Assembly (NCBI RefSeq): GCF_003011885.1 | Contig: NZ_PXXO01000001.1 | Location: forward strand, 248,001 to 312,000 | Direction of reading: 5' to 3' | Length of the DNA: 64,000 nt | Origin: Cyanobium usitatum str. Tous | GTDB taxonomy: Bacteria; Cyanobacteriota; Cyanobacteriia; PCC-6307; Cyanobiaceae | Shown here: in pieces, positions 1 to 9,462 of the stretch | Numbering within the stretch: the stretch's first letter is position 1 | Layout: each line of letters begins with the position of its first letter | Position numbers and translations under genes: made by a program | The notes under the pieces: generated by a model | Told to the model about the DNA's origin: nothing | Databases searched by the model: none | Seen by the model: only the letters and a program-made list of their open reading frames with translations

Positions 1-305
1 AGGCCGTTGATAGATGTGTCGCGGAACAGCTCCTGGCCGCAGTCGATTTCCATCACGTAGAGATCGGCGAGGGGCCTGGGTTGCTCCTCGCTGACAGGTT
101 TTTGGAAGCGTGTCAGCACCGAAATATTGCCGCCGCGGCTGGTGCGCAGGCTGCCGCCGTCCCACCACTGGCGTCCCTCGCTGGTGCTGGCCACCTCATG
201 CCAGTCGACCGGGCCAGCTAGGGCCCTTCCAGGCGTGGCGGCCAGGATCCCCACGACCAGCAACATCAGCAGCAGGGAGTGGGCTGCCCGGCGCAGGCTG
301 CTCAT
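1..305 (-). CDS. secreted hypothetical protein, 3' end beyond window
   Basis: An open frame runs from an ATG at 305 to the window edge without a stop (about 101 codons). The first 30 or so residues form a signal peptide: Arg-Arg, a Leu/Val-rich core ([12 protein letters not shown]), then an AxA-type cleavage site (GRALAG). The mature part has several Trp and acidic residues and the run [18 protein letters not shown] do not recognise a named family; the layout resembles small periplasmic or lumenal cyanobacterial proteins. Its ATG overlaps the accD stop as ATGA, so the two are probably co-transcribed and translationally coupled. Confidence 0.6.
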   Translation of the reverse strand, partial: MSSLRRAAHSLLLMLLVVGILAATPGRALAGPVDWHEVASTSEGRQWWDGGSLRTSRGGNISVLTRFQKPVSEEQPRPLADLYVMEIDCGQELFRDTSING

Positions 306-1177
306 GCCGCCACCGTTTCACGGCAGCCGTGCATGGTCAGCAGGCTGGCCAGGGTTGCCTTGAATTCAGTGCGATCCACGATCGCGTCAACGAAGCCGTG
401 GTCGCGCAGGTATTCGGCGGTTTGGAAGCCCTCGGGCAGCTTTTCGCGCAGGGTCTGCTCGATCACCCGGCGGCCGGCGAAGCCGATCAAGGCCTTGGGC
501 TCGGCCAGGATTAAGTCGCCCAACATGGCGAAGCTGGCAGTTACACCCCCTGTGGTGGGGTAGGTGAGCAGGGGTAGGTAAAGCAGCTCTGCCTGGCGGT
601 GCCGCTCCAGGGCGCCGGAGATCTTGGCCATCTGCATCAAGCTCAACATCCCCTCCTGCATGCGGGCACCACCGGAGGCGCAGACAATCAGCACCGGTAT
701 GCGCCGGGCGGTGGCGGTTTCGATCAGGCGGGTGAGCTTCTCGCCCACCACCGAACCCATCGAACCGCCCATGAAGCGGAAATCCATCACTCCAAGGGCC
801 AGGGGTAGGCCACTGGTGCGGCAGATACCGGTAACTACGGCATCGCGCAGGCCCGTGCTCTGCTGGCTGTCGCGGATGCGATCGGCGTAGCTACGCCGGT
901 CCTTGAAGGCGAGGGGGTCGGTGGGAGAGAGGCCGGTATCCATGGGCTCGAAGCTGCCCGGGTCGGCGATCAGGGCGATGCGCTCAGGGCTGTCGATGCG
1001 GTTGTGGTGGCCACATCCCTTGCAAACGCTGGCGTTAGCCACCAGGTCTTTGCGATACACCACCAAACTGCATTCCGGGCACTTGCTCCAGAGACCATCG
1101 CCCTCCTCCGGCTCCTGGGTGACCCGCACGGTTGGGGCATTTTTCTGGCGATCCGCAAACCAGTCGAACAGCGACAT
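302..1177 (-). CDS. accD: acetyl-CoA carboxylase carboxyltransferase subunit beta
   Basis: Beta subunit of the carboxyltransferase that moves the carboxyl group from biotin to acetyl-CoA, the first committed step of fatty acid synthesis in the cytosol. The 291 residues match the family length. An N-terminal four-cysteine zinc finger is visible (C33-x2-C36 and C52-x2-C55, within [10 protein letters not shown] and [10 protein letters not shown]). It is followed by the crotonase-like core with the oxyanion segments [11 protein letters not shown] and [11 protein letters not shown]. The subunit partners with AccA, which is not in this window. Confident assignment. Confidence 0.97.
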   Translation of the reverse strand: MSLFDWFADRQKNAPTVRVTQEPEEGDGLWSKCPECSLVVYRKDLVANASVCKGCGHHNRIDSPERIALIADPGSFEPMDTGLSPTDPLAFKDRRSYADRIRDSQQSTGLRDAVVTGICRTSGLPLALGVMDFRFMGGSMGSVVGEKLTRLIETATARRIPVLIVCASGGARMQEGMLSLMQMAKISGALERHRQAELLYLPLLTYPTTGGVTASFAMLGDLILAEPKALIGFAGRRVIEQTLREKLPEGFQTAEYLRDHGFVDAIVDRTEFKATLASLLTMHGCRETVAA

Positions 1178-1214
1178 GCGGCACTTACCAACAGCTCAAC
1201 CTATTTAAGGCGCT

Positions 1215-2060
1215 TCACCACACCAGCCCCAGCACGGCCAGCCATAGGTCGTTGCCCAGTAGCCACACGGCGGCTCCTCCAGCTGCAAGGAAGGGGCCAA
1301 AGGGAAAGGGCTGGTGCTTGCCGAGCAGGCCGCTAAGCCGGCCGATGCTGCCCAGCACCGCCCCAGCAAACACCGCCAGGATCACGGTGATGCCAAGCCC
1401 GGTGAGACCAAGCCAAGCACCAAGCAGGGCAGCCAGTTTGGCGTCTCCCAGGCCGAGGGCTGGCCGGCCGATTGCCTTGTGGGCCAAGGCACTGACCGTT
1501 TCAAAGCCAACCAGGCCAACTCCAGCGGCCACCAGATGGTGAAACAGCAGCTCTCGGCCGATTTCGGCACCCTGCTGGAAGCCGATCACCGCGGTCACCG
1601 CCAGGCCTATTAACAGGCCAATTCGGCATAGAGGTTCGGGCAACCAGAGGCGATCTAGATCGATCAACACCAGCGGCAGCAGCCAGCTCAACAGCAGCCA
1701 GCCTGCGGCTACCAGCAGCCAGGGCTGGGGCTGGCTGCCCATGGCGCTCGGCTGGGCCAGCAGGGCCGCTACCCAGAGCCCGGCGCTAAGCAGCTCCACC
1801 AGGGGGTAGCGGCAGGAGATCGGAGCACCGCAGTGGCCACAGCGTCCCCGCAACAGCAACCAGCCCAGTAGGGGCACATTTTCAAACCAGCGCAGCCGGC
1901 TGCCGCAACGGTGGCAGTGGCTGGGTGGCAGCACGATCGATTCCTCCCGAGGCAGGCGCCAGGCCACCACATTGAGAAAGCTGCCTACGCAGGCCCCAAG
2001 TAGCGCCACCACAACTGGCACGGCTGGGGAGCTGGCAAGCAGCGGAGCAAGGGCGCTCAA
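1215..2060 (-). CDS. pilD: prepilin peptidase (PilD-like)
   Basis: Bifunctional inner-membrane aspartyl protease and N-methyltransferase that processes type IV pilins and pseudopilins. The N-terminal segment ACVGSFLNVVAWRLPRE is typical. It is followed by two CxxC pairs (CHRCG and CGHCG) that bind zinc, several membrane spans, and the two catalytic aspartates in LIDLDRLWLPEPL and GLGDAKLAALLG. The open frame extends to a GTG at 2141, but that would overlap the upstream gene by 74 bases. The TTG at 2060 has a GAGG six bases upstream and is preferred (281 residues). No pilin genes are adjacent. Confidence 0.88.
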   Translation of the reverse strand: MSALAPLLASSPAVPVVVALLGACVGSFLNVVAWRLPREESIVLPPSHCHRCGSRLRWFENVPLLGWLLLRGRCGHCGAPISCRYPLVELLSAGLWVAALLAQPSAMGSQPQPWLLVAAGWLLLSWLLPLVLIDLDRLWLPEPLCRIGLLIGLAVTAVIGFQQGAEIGRELLFHHLVAAGVGLVGFETVSALAHKAIGRPALGLGDAKLAALLGAWLGLTGLGITVILAVFAGAVLGSIGRLSGLLGKHQPFPFGPFLAAGGAAVWLLGNDLWLAVLGLVW

Positions 2061-2067
2061 TCGGACC

Positions 2068-2466
2068 TCAGGCGAGAGGGGGTGAGGACGGTTTGCGAGG
2101 TAGACGCAGCCTGGCTGCACCGCTCCGTGCCAGGCGGCCACGGATCAAATCAATGGGCACAAATTGCTCATCGGGCAGCAGCACCGGCTGGTCGAAAACA
2201 ATCCTGCCCTGCAATATTTGCTTGCCATGGAGAACCACGCCGGATGGTTCGTGGCCGGCGTGGCCGAGCTCCAAAGACTGAAACAAGATGCGGCGAGCTG
2301 CCTGAATCACCAGGCTGCTGTTGATCTGGTCGAGACGCAATGATTCTGCGGCCTTGGTTTTGGCAGCCCCCGGAATCAAAAACGACGGGGAAGGATTCTT
2401 CGTGGGTGTGGCGAAGGAGATCGGCCTCACCAAAACGAATGGCAACCCCAGAATAGGGGTTGCCAT
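2068..2466 (-). CDS. conserved hypothetical protein downstream of prk
   Basis: A 132-residue frame starts at an ATG five bases after the prk stop, so it is probably co-transcribed with prk. The centre (LRLDQINSSLVIQAARRILFQSLELGHAGHEPSGVVLHGKQ and onward, residues about 40-105) looks like a folded alpha/beta domain. The tail is basic and proline-rich. No signal peptide or membrane span is seen. I do not recognise the family. The longer frame starting further upstream is a readthrough of prk in another frame and is not used. Confidence 0.6.
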   Translation of the reverse strand: MATPILGLPFVLVRPISFATPTKNPSPSFLIPGAAKTKAAESLRLDQINSSLVIQAARRILFQSLELGHAGHEPSGVVLHGKQILQGRIVFDQPVLLPDEQFVPIDLIRGRLARSGAARLRLPRKPSSPPLA

Positions 2467-2471
2467 TGCAA

Positions 2472-3374
2472 TCAGGACAGCTTCTTCTTCTCTTCGATCA
2501 TGCGATGGATGATCGGTGTAAGGATCAGCTCCATGGCGAAGCCCATTTTGCCGCCATCTACCACGATCGAGGTGGGGCTCGACATGAACGAGTCGTGGAT
2601 CATGTCGAGTAGGTAGGCAAAGTCGATGCCCCACTTTTCGCGGGCACCCTTGCGGAAGTGGATGATCACGAAGGATTCATCCGGCGTGGGGATCTCCCGG
2701 ATCATGAAGGGGTTGGAGGTGTCCACCGTGGAAACCCGCTGGAAGTTGATATCGGTGAGGCTGAACTGGGGGCAGATGTGGTTGATGTAATCCGGCATGC
2801 GGCGCAGGATCGTGTCCACTGTCGCCTCGGCCGAATAGCCGCGCTCCTTGTTGTCACGAGCGATCTTCTGGATCCACTCCAGGTTCACGACCGGCACCAC
2901 GCCGACGAGTAGATCAGCTAAGCCGGCTACGTCGTAACCCTCGCCCTTGACGCCACCGTGCAGACCTTCGTAGAAGAGCAGGTCGGTGCCGTTGGGGATG
3001 GCTTCCCAGGGGGTGAACTGGCCGGGATCCAGGTTGGTGCCGAGACGGGCGTTGTGCTCGGCGGCTTCATCAAGGGAGTGAAGGTAGTAGCGCTTCTGGC
3101 CACTGCCGGTTTCGCCGTAGGTCTTGAACAGCTCCTCGAGCTTCTCAAACAGGTTTGCTTCGGGGCCGAAGTGGGAGAAGTTTTCACCATTGGCCAAGGC
3201 GGTGGCCATTGCTTCCTTCATCGGGCCACGCTCGTAGCGGTGGTAGCTGTCGCCCTCCACCACTGCAGGGGTGATTCCTTCGCGCTTAAAAATGTGCTCG
3301 AAGGCGCGCTTGACAGTGCTGGTGCCTGCGCCGGAGGAACCGGTGACAGAAACAACCGGGTGACGCTTCGACAT
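2472..3374 (-). CDS. prk: phosphoribulokinase, proteobacterial CbbP-type
   Basis: Phosphorylates ribulose 5-phosphate to ribulose 1,5-bisphosphate in the Calvin cycle. The P-loop is GSSGAGTSTV (residues 12-21), followed by VEGDSYHRYERG, LLFYEGLHGG, VNLEWIQKIARD and VDTSNPF. This pattern is that of the roughly 290-residue proteobacterial enzyme. It is not the plant/cyanobacterial enzyme with its GDSGCGKST loop. The N-terminal cysteine pair that makes the plant-type enzyme thioredoxin- and CP12-regulated is absent; the only cysteine seen is near residue 200. Family membership is clear. Whether it is the main or a second PRK in this genome cannot be judged here. Confidence 0.93.
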   Translation of the reverse strand: MSKRHPVVSVTGSSGAGTSTVKRAFEHIFKREGITPAVVEGDSYHRYERGPMKEAMATALANGENFSHFGPEANLFEKLEELFKTYGETGSGQKRYYLHSLDEAAEHNARLGTNLDPGQFTPWEAIPNGTDLLFYEGLHGGVKGEGYDVAGLADLLVGVVPVVNLEWIQKIARDNKERGYSAEATVDTILRRMPDYINHICPQFSLTDINFQRVSTVDTSNPFMIREIPTPDESFVIIHFRKGAREKWGIDFAYLLDMIHDSFMSSPTSIVVDGGKMGFAMELILTPIIHRMIEEKKKLS

Positions 3375-3422
3375 GCGCAGGAATCAACGAAACTGACCGA
3401 GAGTTTGGCAGGTCGCCGGCGC

Positions 3423-4505
3423 CTACCCCGCCAGGGCAGCTAGCAGCTGCTCTCCCATGGCGCGGCAGCCCAGCTGGGTGCAGCCCTCGCTCATCAGGTC
3501 GCCGGTGCGGTAGCCAGCGGCCAGCACCCGGTCGACGGCGGTTTCTAGGGCGGTGGCAGCGGCGTCTTGCTGCAGGCCGACCCGCAGCATCATGGCGGCG
3601 CTGAGCACCATTGCCATCGGGTTTGCCTTGTCCTGGCGGGCGATGTCGGGGGCGGAACCGTGGATCGGCTCAAACAGGCCAGGCCCGCTAGACCCCAGGG
3701 AGGCGGAGGGCAGCATGCCGATCGAGCCGCTCAACATGGCTGCTTCATCACTGAGGATGTCGCCGAAGAGGTTGCTGGTGAGCAGCACGTCGAATTGGCG
3801 GGGATTGCGCACCAGCTGCATGGCGGCGTTATCAACGTACATATGGCTGAGTTCCACCGCCGGGTAGTCGGCCGCCATGGCGGTGACCTGGTCGCGCCAG
3901 AGCTGGCTCACATCGAGCACGTTGGCCTTGTCCACGCTGCAAAGCCGGCCGCTCCTGGCCACGGCCAACTCGAACGCCACCTTGGCGATGCGGTCGATCT
4001 CGTCGTCGAAGTAGGCCATGGTGTTGAAGGCCCGCACCCGCCCCTCAGCCTCGACCCGTCCCTTGGGGGTGCCGAAATAGACGCCGCCGGTGAGCTCGCG
4101 CACCACCATCAGATCCACCCCTTCGATCACCTCGCGCTTGAGGGTGGAGGCATCGATCAGGGCCGGGATGATCTTCACCGGCCGCAGGTTGGCGAACAGG
4201 CCCAGCGCTGATCTCAGCCCCAGCAGGCCCGATTCAGGGCGCTGCTCCCGGGGCAGGCTGTCGTATTGGGGCGAGCCGATGGCGGCGAGCAGCACGGCAT
4301 CGGCGGTCTTGCAGGCCTCGAGGGTGCTGTTGGGCAGGGGTTCGCCGGTAGCGTCAATGGCAACGCCGCCCATGGGCTGTACGTCGTAGACGAGGCTGAA
4401 GCCATGGCTGCTGCTGACCGCATCCAGCAGCTGGCGGGCTACCGCCATGATTTCCGGGCCGATGCCGTCGCCGGGAAGCAGGGTGATCCGGTAGCTGGTC
4501 GTCAT
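3423..4505 (-). CDS. leuB: 3-isopropylmalate dehydrogenase
   Basis: Oxidises and decarboxylates 3-isopropylmalate in leucine biosynthesis, using NAD and a divalent metal. The 360 residues have the family hallmarks: LLPGDGIGPEI at the N-terminus, the Arg-rich substrate segment LGLFANLRPVK, ELTGGVYFG, the metal-binding NLFGDILSDEA and the nucleotide-binding EPIHGSAPDIA. It lies 48 bases upstream of prk and 26 bases downstream of lpxD on the same strand. Confidence 0.97.
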   Translation of the reverse strand: MTTSYRITLLPGDGIGPEIMAVARQLLDAVSSSHGFSLVYDVQPMGGVAIDATGEPLPNSTLEACKTADAVLLAAIGSPQYDSLPREQRPESGLLGLRSALGLFANLRPVKIIPALIDASTLKREVIEGVDLMVVRELTGGVYFGTPKGRVEAEGRVRAFNTMAYFDDEIDRIAKVAFELAVARSGRLCSVDKANVLDVSQLWRDQVTAMAADYPAVELSHMYVDNAAMQLVRNPRQFDVLLTSNLFGDILSDEAAMLSGSIGMLPSASLGSSGPGLFEPIHGSAPDIARQDKANPMAMVLSAAMMLRVGLQQDAAATALETAVDRVLAAGYRTGDLMSEGCTQLGCRAMGEQLLAALAG

Positions 4506-4531
4506 TGGGAGGTGGGGCGCCGCCGGCGAGG

Positions 4532-5584
4532 CTAGGGCTTGGCCTGCTTCTCCAGCTGCCGCAGGGCTTTAGCTAGCTCAGGCAGCTTGTTGAATATGGC
4601 CGAGCTGCGCAGCCAGAGGCGGTTGGAGATGGCCGGATAGCCGCTTACTACCTCGCCGGCGGCCACCTCGCCATGTACCCCGGATTTGGAGCTGGCGATG
4701 GCTCGGTCGCCCATCACCGCCTTGTTTGCCAGCCCCACCTGGCCCGCCAAAATCACGCCATTGCCGAGGCGGGCCCCGCCGGCGATGCCCACCTGGGCCG
4801 CCAGGGCGCAGCCCTTGCCGGTGCTGACGCCATGGCCGATATGCACCAGGTTGTCGATCTTGGTGCCGGCGCCGATGCGGGTCTCACCTACTGAGGGTCG
4901 GTCGATGGTGCTGCCGCAACCCACCTCAACCCCCTCCTCAAGAACTACCTGGCCGGTCTGGGGCATCTTGCGCCAGCCATTGGCGGTGGGTACGAAGCCA
5001 AAGCCCTCGCTGCCCACCACGGCATTGGAGTGCACGACGCAGCCCCGGCCCAGGCGGCTGCCGGGGTGCAGAACGGCACCGGCGTGCAGCTCGCAGTCGT
5101 CACCGATCTGCACGTCTTCGTAGAGCACCACCTGGGGGTGGAGTACGCAGCTGGCGCCGATCTGCACGTTGGCGCCGATCACGACCAGGGGGCCTAGGTG
5201 GGATCCCATGCCAACTACGGCGCTTGGATCGACCACTGCACTGGGGTGGATGCCAGCGGCGGGCTGGCGGCGGGGGTGGAGAGCAGCGAGGGCCTCGGCA
5301 AAAGCAAGGCGTGGATCAGCAAGGGCGATCCAGGCCAGGCCCCGCTCCAAGGCCAGCTGCTGCAGGGCTGCGGCCTCGTCGCCGCGGGCTGGCAGCAGGA
5401 TGGCTCCGGCGTTGCTGCCGGCCAGGGCAGCAGCTAGGGCGTTGCCTGGTTCCAGAAAAGTGAGCTGATCAGCCTGGGCCTGATCTAGGGCTGCCGCCCC
5501 GTGTAGCTCGGGGTCGTCAGCGAGATGCCGCAGGCTGGCATCCGTAACTTCGCTGAGCTGGCTGAGCAGTTCGCTGAAGCGCAT
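4532..5584 (-). CDS. lpxD: UDP-3-O-(acyl)glucosamine N-acyltransferase
   Basis: Third step of lipid A biosynthesis: adds the second acyl chain to UDP-3-O-acyl-glucosamine. It has an N-terminal uridine-binding domain (residues about 1-105), a left-handed beta-helix of hexapeptide repeats ([20 protein letters not shown] and onward, about 110-300) and a C-terminal helical tail. The catalytic His sits in [12 protein letters not shown]. The length of 350 is normal. Its presence shows an outer membrane with lipid A-like lipid. Confidence 0.95.
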   Translation of the reverse strand: MRFSELLSQLSEVTDASLRHLADDPELHGAAALDQAQADQLTFLEPGNALAAALAGSNAGAILLPARGDEAAALQQLALERGLAWIALADPRLAFAEALAALHPRRQPAAGIHPSAVVDPSAVVGMGSHLGPLVVIGANVQIGASCVLHPQVVLYEDVQIGDDCELHAGAVLHPGSRLGRGCVVHSNAVVGSEGFGFVPTANGWRKMPQTGQVVLEEGVEVGCGSTIDRPSVGETRIGAGTKIDNLVHIGHGVSTGKGCALAAQVGIAGGARLGNGVILAGQVGLANKAVMGDRAIASSKSGVHGEVAAGEVVSGYPAISNRLWLRSSAIFNKLPELAKALRQLEKQAKP

Positions 5585-5622
5585 GCCAGGGAAGAGAAGC
5601 GGGGCGAATCGTAGGTCCGGCC

Positions 5623-6711
5623 TTAACGGCCGGTGAGCACCAGCTGGTCGCGGTGCATCACCTCAACGCCGGAGCTGCCCATCAGCTCTCGCAGCTCCGT
5701 GCTGCTGAGGCTGGCCAGACCTCGGCCCAGTTCGCGCCCATCACTGGCCAGCAGGCGCACCGCCTCGCGGCGCTCGAAATCGCCAACCACCGCTTGCACT
5801 CCCACGGCCAGCAGGGAGGCTCCCTGCTGGGTTAGGGCCCTCTCGGCGCCGGCGTCTAGCTGGAGGCTGCCCTTGGGCAGGAGCGCGTGGGCCAGCCAGC
5901 CCTTGCGGTCGGGAAGGGGGGTGGGGCTGGGCTGGAACAGGGTGCCGACCCGCTCGCCGGCCAGTAGGGCATCGAGCACGGCGGGGTCACGGCCGTCAGC
6001 CAGGCGCACCCGGATGCCGCTGGAGGTGGCGATGCGGGCTGCCGTGAGTTTGGTGGTCATGCCGCCAGTGCCCCACTGACCTCCGCCGCTGGCCACCGAT
6101 TGCAGGCTGTCGAGCTCGGCCAGGCTGGCCACCTCCTCGATCGGCCGGGCCTCGGCGTCGCTGCGGGGGTCGCCTGAATAAAGACTGTCCACGTCGGTGA
6201 GCAGCACTAGCTCATCGGCGCCTATTGCCACTGCCACCAGGGCGGAGAGGGTGTCGTTGTCGCCGAAGCGCAGTTCGTCGGTGGCCAGGGTGTCGTTTTC
6301 GTTGACCACCGGCACCACTCCCCAGGTAAGCAGCTGCTCGAGGGTGCGGCAGGCGTTCTGGTAGCGGCGGCGGGAGGCCAGATCGCCGCGGGTCAGCAGC
6401 ACCTGGGCTACCGCCAGCCCACGCACGGCGAAAGCGTCTTGGTAGAGGGCCATCAGCCGGCCCTGCCCCACGGCGGCGGCGGCCTGGAGTGCCACCACTT
6501 CGCTGGGGCGCTGCCCCAGGCCAAGGGCTTCGCAGCCCAGACCCACGGCCCCACTGGTAACCAGGGCGATGGTCTCGCCCTGGCGCCGTTGGCGGCTGAG
6601 ACTGGCAGCCAGATCGGCGATCACCACTGCCGTGGGACGGCCGGCGCTGCCCCGTAGCAGGCTGGTGCCCACCTTGATCACTCGGCGCATGGAGTGGGAT
6701 GGGGTTGGCAT
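5623..6711 (-). CDS. proB: glutamate 5-kinase
   Basis: Phosphorylates glutamate to glutamyl 5-phosphate, the committed step of proline synthesis. The 362 residues hold an amino-acid kinase domain (VIKVGTSLL near the start, [30 protein letters not shown]) and a C-terminal PUA domain (about 270-355). Proline feedback normally acts on the kinase domain. The ATG overlaps the stop of the upstream HAD gene as TGATG, which implies coupled translation. Confidence 0.96.
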   Translation of the reverse strand: MPTPSHSMRRVIKVGTSLLRGSAGRPTAVVIADLAASLSRQRRQGETIALVTSGAVGLGCEALGLGQRPSEVVALQAAAAVGQGRLMALYQDAFAVRGLAVAQVLLTRGDLASRRRYQNACRTLEQLLTWGVVPVVNENDTLATDELRFGDNDTLSALVAVAIGADELVLLTDVDSLYSGDPRSDAEARPIEEVASLAELDSLQSVASGGGQWGTGGMTTKLTAARIATSSGIRVRLADGRDPAVLDALLAGERVGTLFQPSPTPLPDRKGWLAHALLPKGSLQLDAGAERALTQQGASLLAVGVQAVVGDFERREAVRLLASDGRELGRGLASLSSTELRELMGSSGVEVMHRDQLVLTGR

Positions 6712-7220
6712 CAGCCCAGGCTGGTGCCAACCAAGTTGGCCAGGCGCAGCTCCAGTTTTTGGAGCCGATCCCGCTTGCAGGGGTGGCCTTGGGGATCGAT
6801 CGGTTTCACCAGCACGGTGAATAAGCCAAGCCGGTTGCCGGCGATTACGTCCGTAAACAGGCGGTCACCGATCAGGGCGACCTCCTGGTGGGGCAGGTTG
6901 AGCTCGGCCAGCACCCGACGCAGGGCGCTGCGGCGTGGTTTGCCGGCGGAAATTGTGTAGGGCAGGTCGAGCTGGGCCGCCACAGCTCCGATCCGCTGGC
7001 GGGAGGGGTTGTTGCTGAATAGGTGGATAGGCACCTGCTGCTGCGCCTGCTGCAGCCAGCGCAGGGCGCTGGCGGGCAGATCCGCCTGGCGGCGGGGCAG
7101 CAAGGTGCGATCGACATCGAGCACCAGGGCCCGGATCGGTTGGTCGAGCAGCTCCTGCAGGGGCAGCTCGGCCAGGGTGCACTCCCGCAGCCAATTAGGG
7201 CGCAGCAGCTGGCGCAGCAT
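6711..7220 (-). CDS. YqeG-family HAD IIIA-type phosphatase
   Basis: Small 169-residue HAD hydrolase. Motif I is VLDVDRTLLPR (Asp nucleophile and Asp acid/base), motif II is HLFSNNPS and motif III is ALIGDRLFTDVIAGNRLG. The substrate is not defined for this family; the plant relative is a plastid phosphatidylglycerophosphate phosphatase. That makes PGP a plausible but unproven substrate (pgsA lies at 27 kb). The gene overlaps both neighbours as TGATG. Confidence 0.88.
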   Translation of the reverse strand: MLRQLLRPNWLRECTLAELPLQELLDQPIRALVLDVDRTLLPRRQADLPASALRWLQQAQQQVPIHLFSNNPSRQRIGAVAAQLDLPYTISAGKPRRSALRRVLAELNLPHQEVALIGDRLFTDVIAGNRLGLFTVLVKPIDPQGHPCKRDRLQKLELRLANLVGTSLG

Positions 7221-7780
7221 CAGTCGTCGCCCTCGCGCTCTTCCAATTCAGCCTCGATTCGGGGCTGTACCCGCTCAAACTCCTCGCCTTCCACCAGCAA
7301 GGCGCCGTCGCCATTCATGCGGGCCACCACGAAGAAGGGATCTAGGGGGATGTACAACCCGTATTCCAGATCGTCTACGAGGAAGCTCACCAGCAACTCG
7401 TAGGTCTCGGAGTCGTCGTCAGCGTCTTCGTCGTCATCGAGCTCATCGGGTTCGGGCTCGTCCAGTTCGCCGCTGACGGTGAGGGTGACGGCAGAGCGCA
7501 CCAGGGTGAGGTCGTGCTCCTGCAGCACCACATCGGCAACCGACAGGATCGGCTCGGTGGCATCGATGGTGTCGATCAGTTCTGGGTCTTCGTCGCCGTC
7601 GAGGCGGAACAGGCAGACAGGGGTGTCGACCGGGGTGAGCAGCACGTAGTCGTGGCCATCGAGGGGAATCAGCTGCTCGAGGAAGCAGAGCAGCTGGCGG
7701 CCGCGGCTGTCGTGCACGAGCACGGTGGGCACATCGGCGGGGATCTCCGAGCTGGACTGGGAAGGGGGTTCGGAACTCAT
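7220..7780 (-). CDS. DUF3727/DUF1292-type acidic protein
   Basis: A 186-residue very acidic protein, with a run of Asp/Glu around residues 115-130 (PDELDDDEDADDDSETYELL). The layout matches the cyanobacterial and plastid DUF3727 family: an N-terminal DUF1292-like domain (DSRGRQLLCFLEQLIPLDGHDYVLLTPVD) and a second domain with FLVDDLEYGLYIPLDPFFVVAR. The ATG at 7780 begins the conserved part; the longer frame upstream of it overlaps ruvX and is rejected. Function unknown. It is coupled by TGATG to the downstream HAD phosphatase. Confidence 0.82.
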   Translation of the reverse strand: MSSEPPSQSSSEIPADVPTVLVHDSRGRQLLCFLEQLIPLDGHDYVLLTPVDTPVCLFRLDGDEDPELIDTIDATEPILSVADVVLQEHDLTLVRSAVTLTVSGELDEPEPDELDDDEDADDDSETYELLVSFLVDDLEYGLYIPLDPFFVVARMNGDGALLVEGEEFERVQPRIEAELEEREGDD

Positions 7781-7799
7781 GGGCTGGAATTGAATCTCT

Positions 7800-8291
7800 T
7801 CAGGATGCTGCAGCGTCGGCCGTCTGGCACCGTTCGATGGTCGCCGGGAGCACCGGATCGGGGCCGTCCTGCAGCCATTGTTCGAGCAGCAGGGCCGCGG
7901 CGGCGCTGTCGAGGGCACCGCTGCGGTCGCCGTGAAGCCCGTGGCGCTCGCCGGCGGCCCAAGTGCTGGCATGCTCATTTACCCAGGCCAGGGGTAGCTG
8001 CAGCCGGCGGGCCAGGCGCTCGCCGTAACGCTGGCAGTGCAGGGCCTGGGCGGTGAGCTGCCCAGCCGCATCTAGCGGCAGGCCCACCACCAGGGCCAGC
8101 ACCCGCCGCTGCTCCACCAGGGTGTTCAGATGCTCTAGGTCGCTGGCGAAGGAGCCCCGGGCCAGGGCCCGCAGGGGGGTAACGGTGAGGCCGAGGGGGT
8201 CACAGCCCGCCAGGCCGATGCGCCGTCGCCCAACGTCGAGGGCCAGCACTGAGCGGGGCTGCGGGGCGCCTCTTGATCGGGTCGCGCTCAC
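7800..8291 (-). CDS. ruvX: Holliday junction resolvase-like RuvX/YqgF
   Basis: RNase H-fold nuclease family linked to pre-16S rRNA processing and junction resolution. With the GTG at 8291 the product is 163 residues. It shows LALDVGRRRIGLAGCD (first catalytic Asp), VVGLPLDAAG, WVNEHASTWAA (Glu) and DSAAAALLLEQWL (last Asp). This start gives a GTGA overlap with the upstream gene; the longer frame reaching 8345 would only add a proline-rich read of that gene. Confidence 0.9.
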   Translation of the reverse strand: MSATRSRGAPQPRSVLALDVGRRRIGLAGCDPLGLTVTPLRALARGSFASDLEHLNTLVEQRRVLALVVGLPLDAAGQLTAQALHCQRYGERLARRLQLPLAWVNEHASTWAAGERHGLHGDRSGALDSAAAALLLEQWLQDGPDPVLPATIERCQTADAAAS

Positions 8292-9376
8292 AACGGCGGG
8301 GCCAGGGGGGTTGGGGTGGGCAGGGGTCGGCGGCGGGGTTGCCACTGCTCAAGTAGGGCATCGATTCGCTGGGCGGCCCGTGCCGGGGCCTGCAGCCCCT
8401 GACGCCGCCAGACGCTGCGCGCCATCAGCACCCGCTCGCCTTGCTCCTGAGCTCCCAGGTCAGCCAGCCAGCGCTGACGAGCTTCATCGCGCAGGTCACA
8501 GCGCAGCCAGAGGGGTTCGCCGGCGCCGAGGTCGGCTTGGGCCTGGTGCAGCAGCAATTCGGTGGCGGTGCCCACCAGGTGTTCCCAGCCGGGATGGACA
8601 CTCAGCTCCACATCGTGACCGCCGCCTGGGTGCTCGCCGATCCAGCGCACGGCTGCCACCGCCTGCTCCCGGCTGGGATCCACCAGCATCCAGCCACGGC
8701 CGTGGCTCTGGTCGAGCAGATCTTCGACGCGGCGATCGAGCAGCTGACGCAATTGGGCCGGGCAGGCGGCCTGCTCCAGGTGCCAAAGCAGGGTGGCGCT
8801 GCGGCGGTTGAGGGGTGTGAGCTGCAGCTCTGCCGGTGCGGGGCTGCTGGCCGAGATAGGGCTGCCGCCGGCAGGGGCGCCAGGCCAGCACCACAGCCGG
8901 TCGCTGCGCAAGGGCTGAAAGCCCTGCTCGCGCAGCATCGCCAGGCGGGTGTCATCGAGGGTTGAGGCCGCAGCAATCCAGCTGGCCGCTCCCCGGGCCC
9001 GCTGGATTGCTGCTCGCAGCAAGGTGCTGGCCAGTTCATGGCGGGCGGCGCTCGGGGCCAGGCGCAGGTGCTGCATCTGCCAGCAACTGCCACTGCGGTT
9101 GAGCCGGCGGCAGATGATCAGCCCGAGCGGCTTCTGGCCGCTGAGAGCCACCAGCACCTGGGGTGCGAGCGAGGGTCTAGCCAGAAGCGCCTGCATAAGC
9201 CGCTCGGGCAGGCCCAGCAGCACGGCCCGCTGAAGTACCGGTTGCAGGGGTAGAAAGGCGGGATCGGTGAGTAGGGGTAGGTGCCAGCCAGCCAGGGTTT
9301 CGAGCCGCCAGCTATCTGGCCCGGGAGGCTCGGGTGGTGCCGGAAGGGCAGAGGGCGGCTGCAGGATCCCGATCAT
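8288..9376 (-). CDS. GNAT-like acetyltransferase, unknown substrate
   Basis: A 362-residue protein with features of tandem GNAT folds. The first half has VLVALSGQKPLGLIICRR, a beta-strand-like QMQHLRLAPSAARHELASTLLRAAIQRA with the spacing of an acetyl-CoA loop, and LREQGFQPL. The second half has AVAAVRWIGEHPGGGHDVELSVHPGWEHLVGTATELLLHQA. Similar proteins occur next to ruvX in marine Synechococcus (from memory, not checked). No signal peptide is seen. The stop overlaps the ruvX start. Confidence 0.6.
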   Translation of the reverse strand: MIGILQPPSALPAPPEPPGPDSWRLETLAGWHLPLLTDPAFLPLQPVLQRAVLLGLPERLMQALLARPSLAPQVLVALSGQKPLGLIICRRLNRSGSCWQMQHLRLAPSAARHELASTLLRAAIQRARGAASWIAAASTLDDTRLAMLREQGFQPLRSDRLWCWPGAPAGGSPISASSPAPAELQLTPLNRRSATLLWHLEQAACPAQLRQLLDRRVEDLLDQSHGRGWMLVDPSREQAVAAVRWIGEHPGGGHDVELSVHPGWEHLVGTATELLLHQAQADLGAGEPLWLRCDLRDEARQRWLADLGAQEQGERVLMARSVWRRQGLQAPARAAQRIDALLEQWQPRRRPLPTPTPLAPPL

Positions 9377-9462
9377 GGGGGCGTAACCAGTCAGCCGGGT
9401 AGCCCAACTGTATCGGCGCCAGAGTTGGCTGCGGCTTGGCTGGGAGTTAGCTGTGCTGGGGG

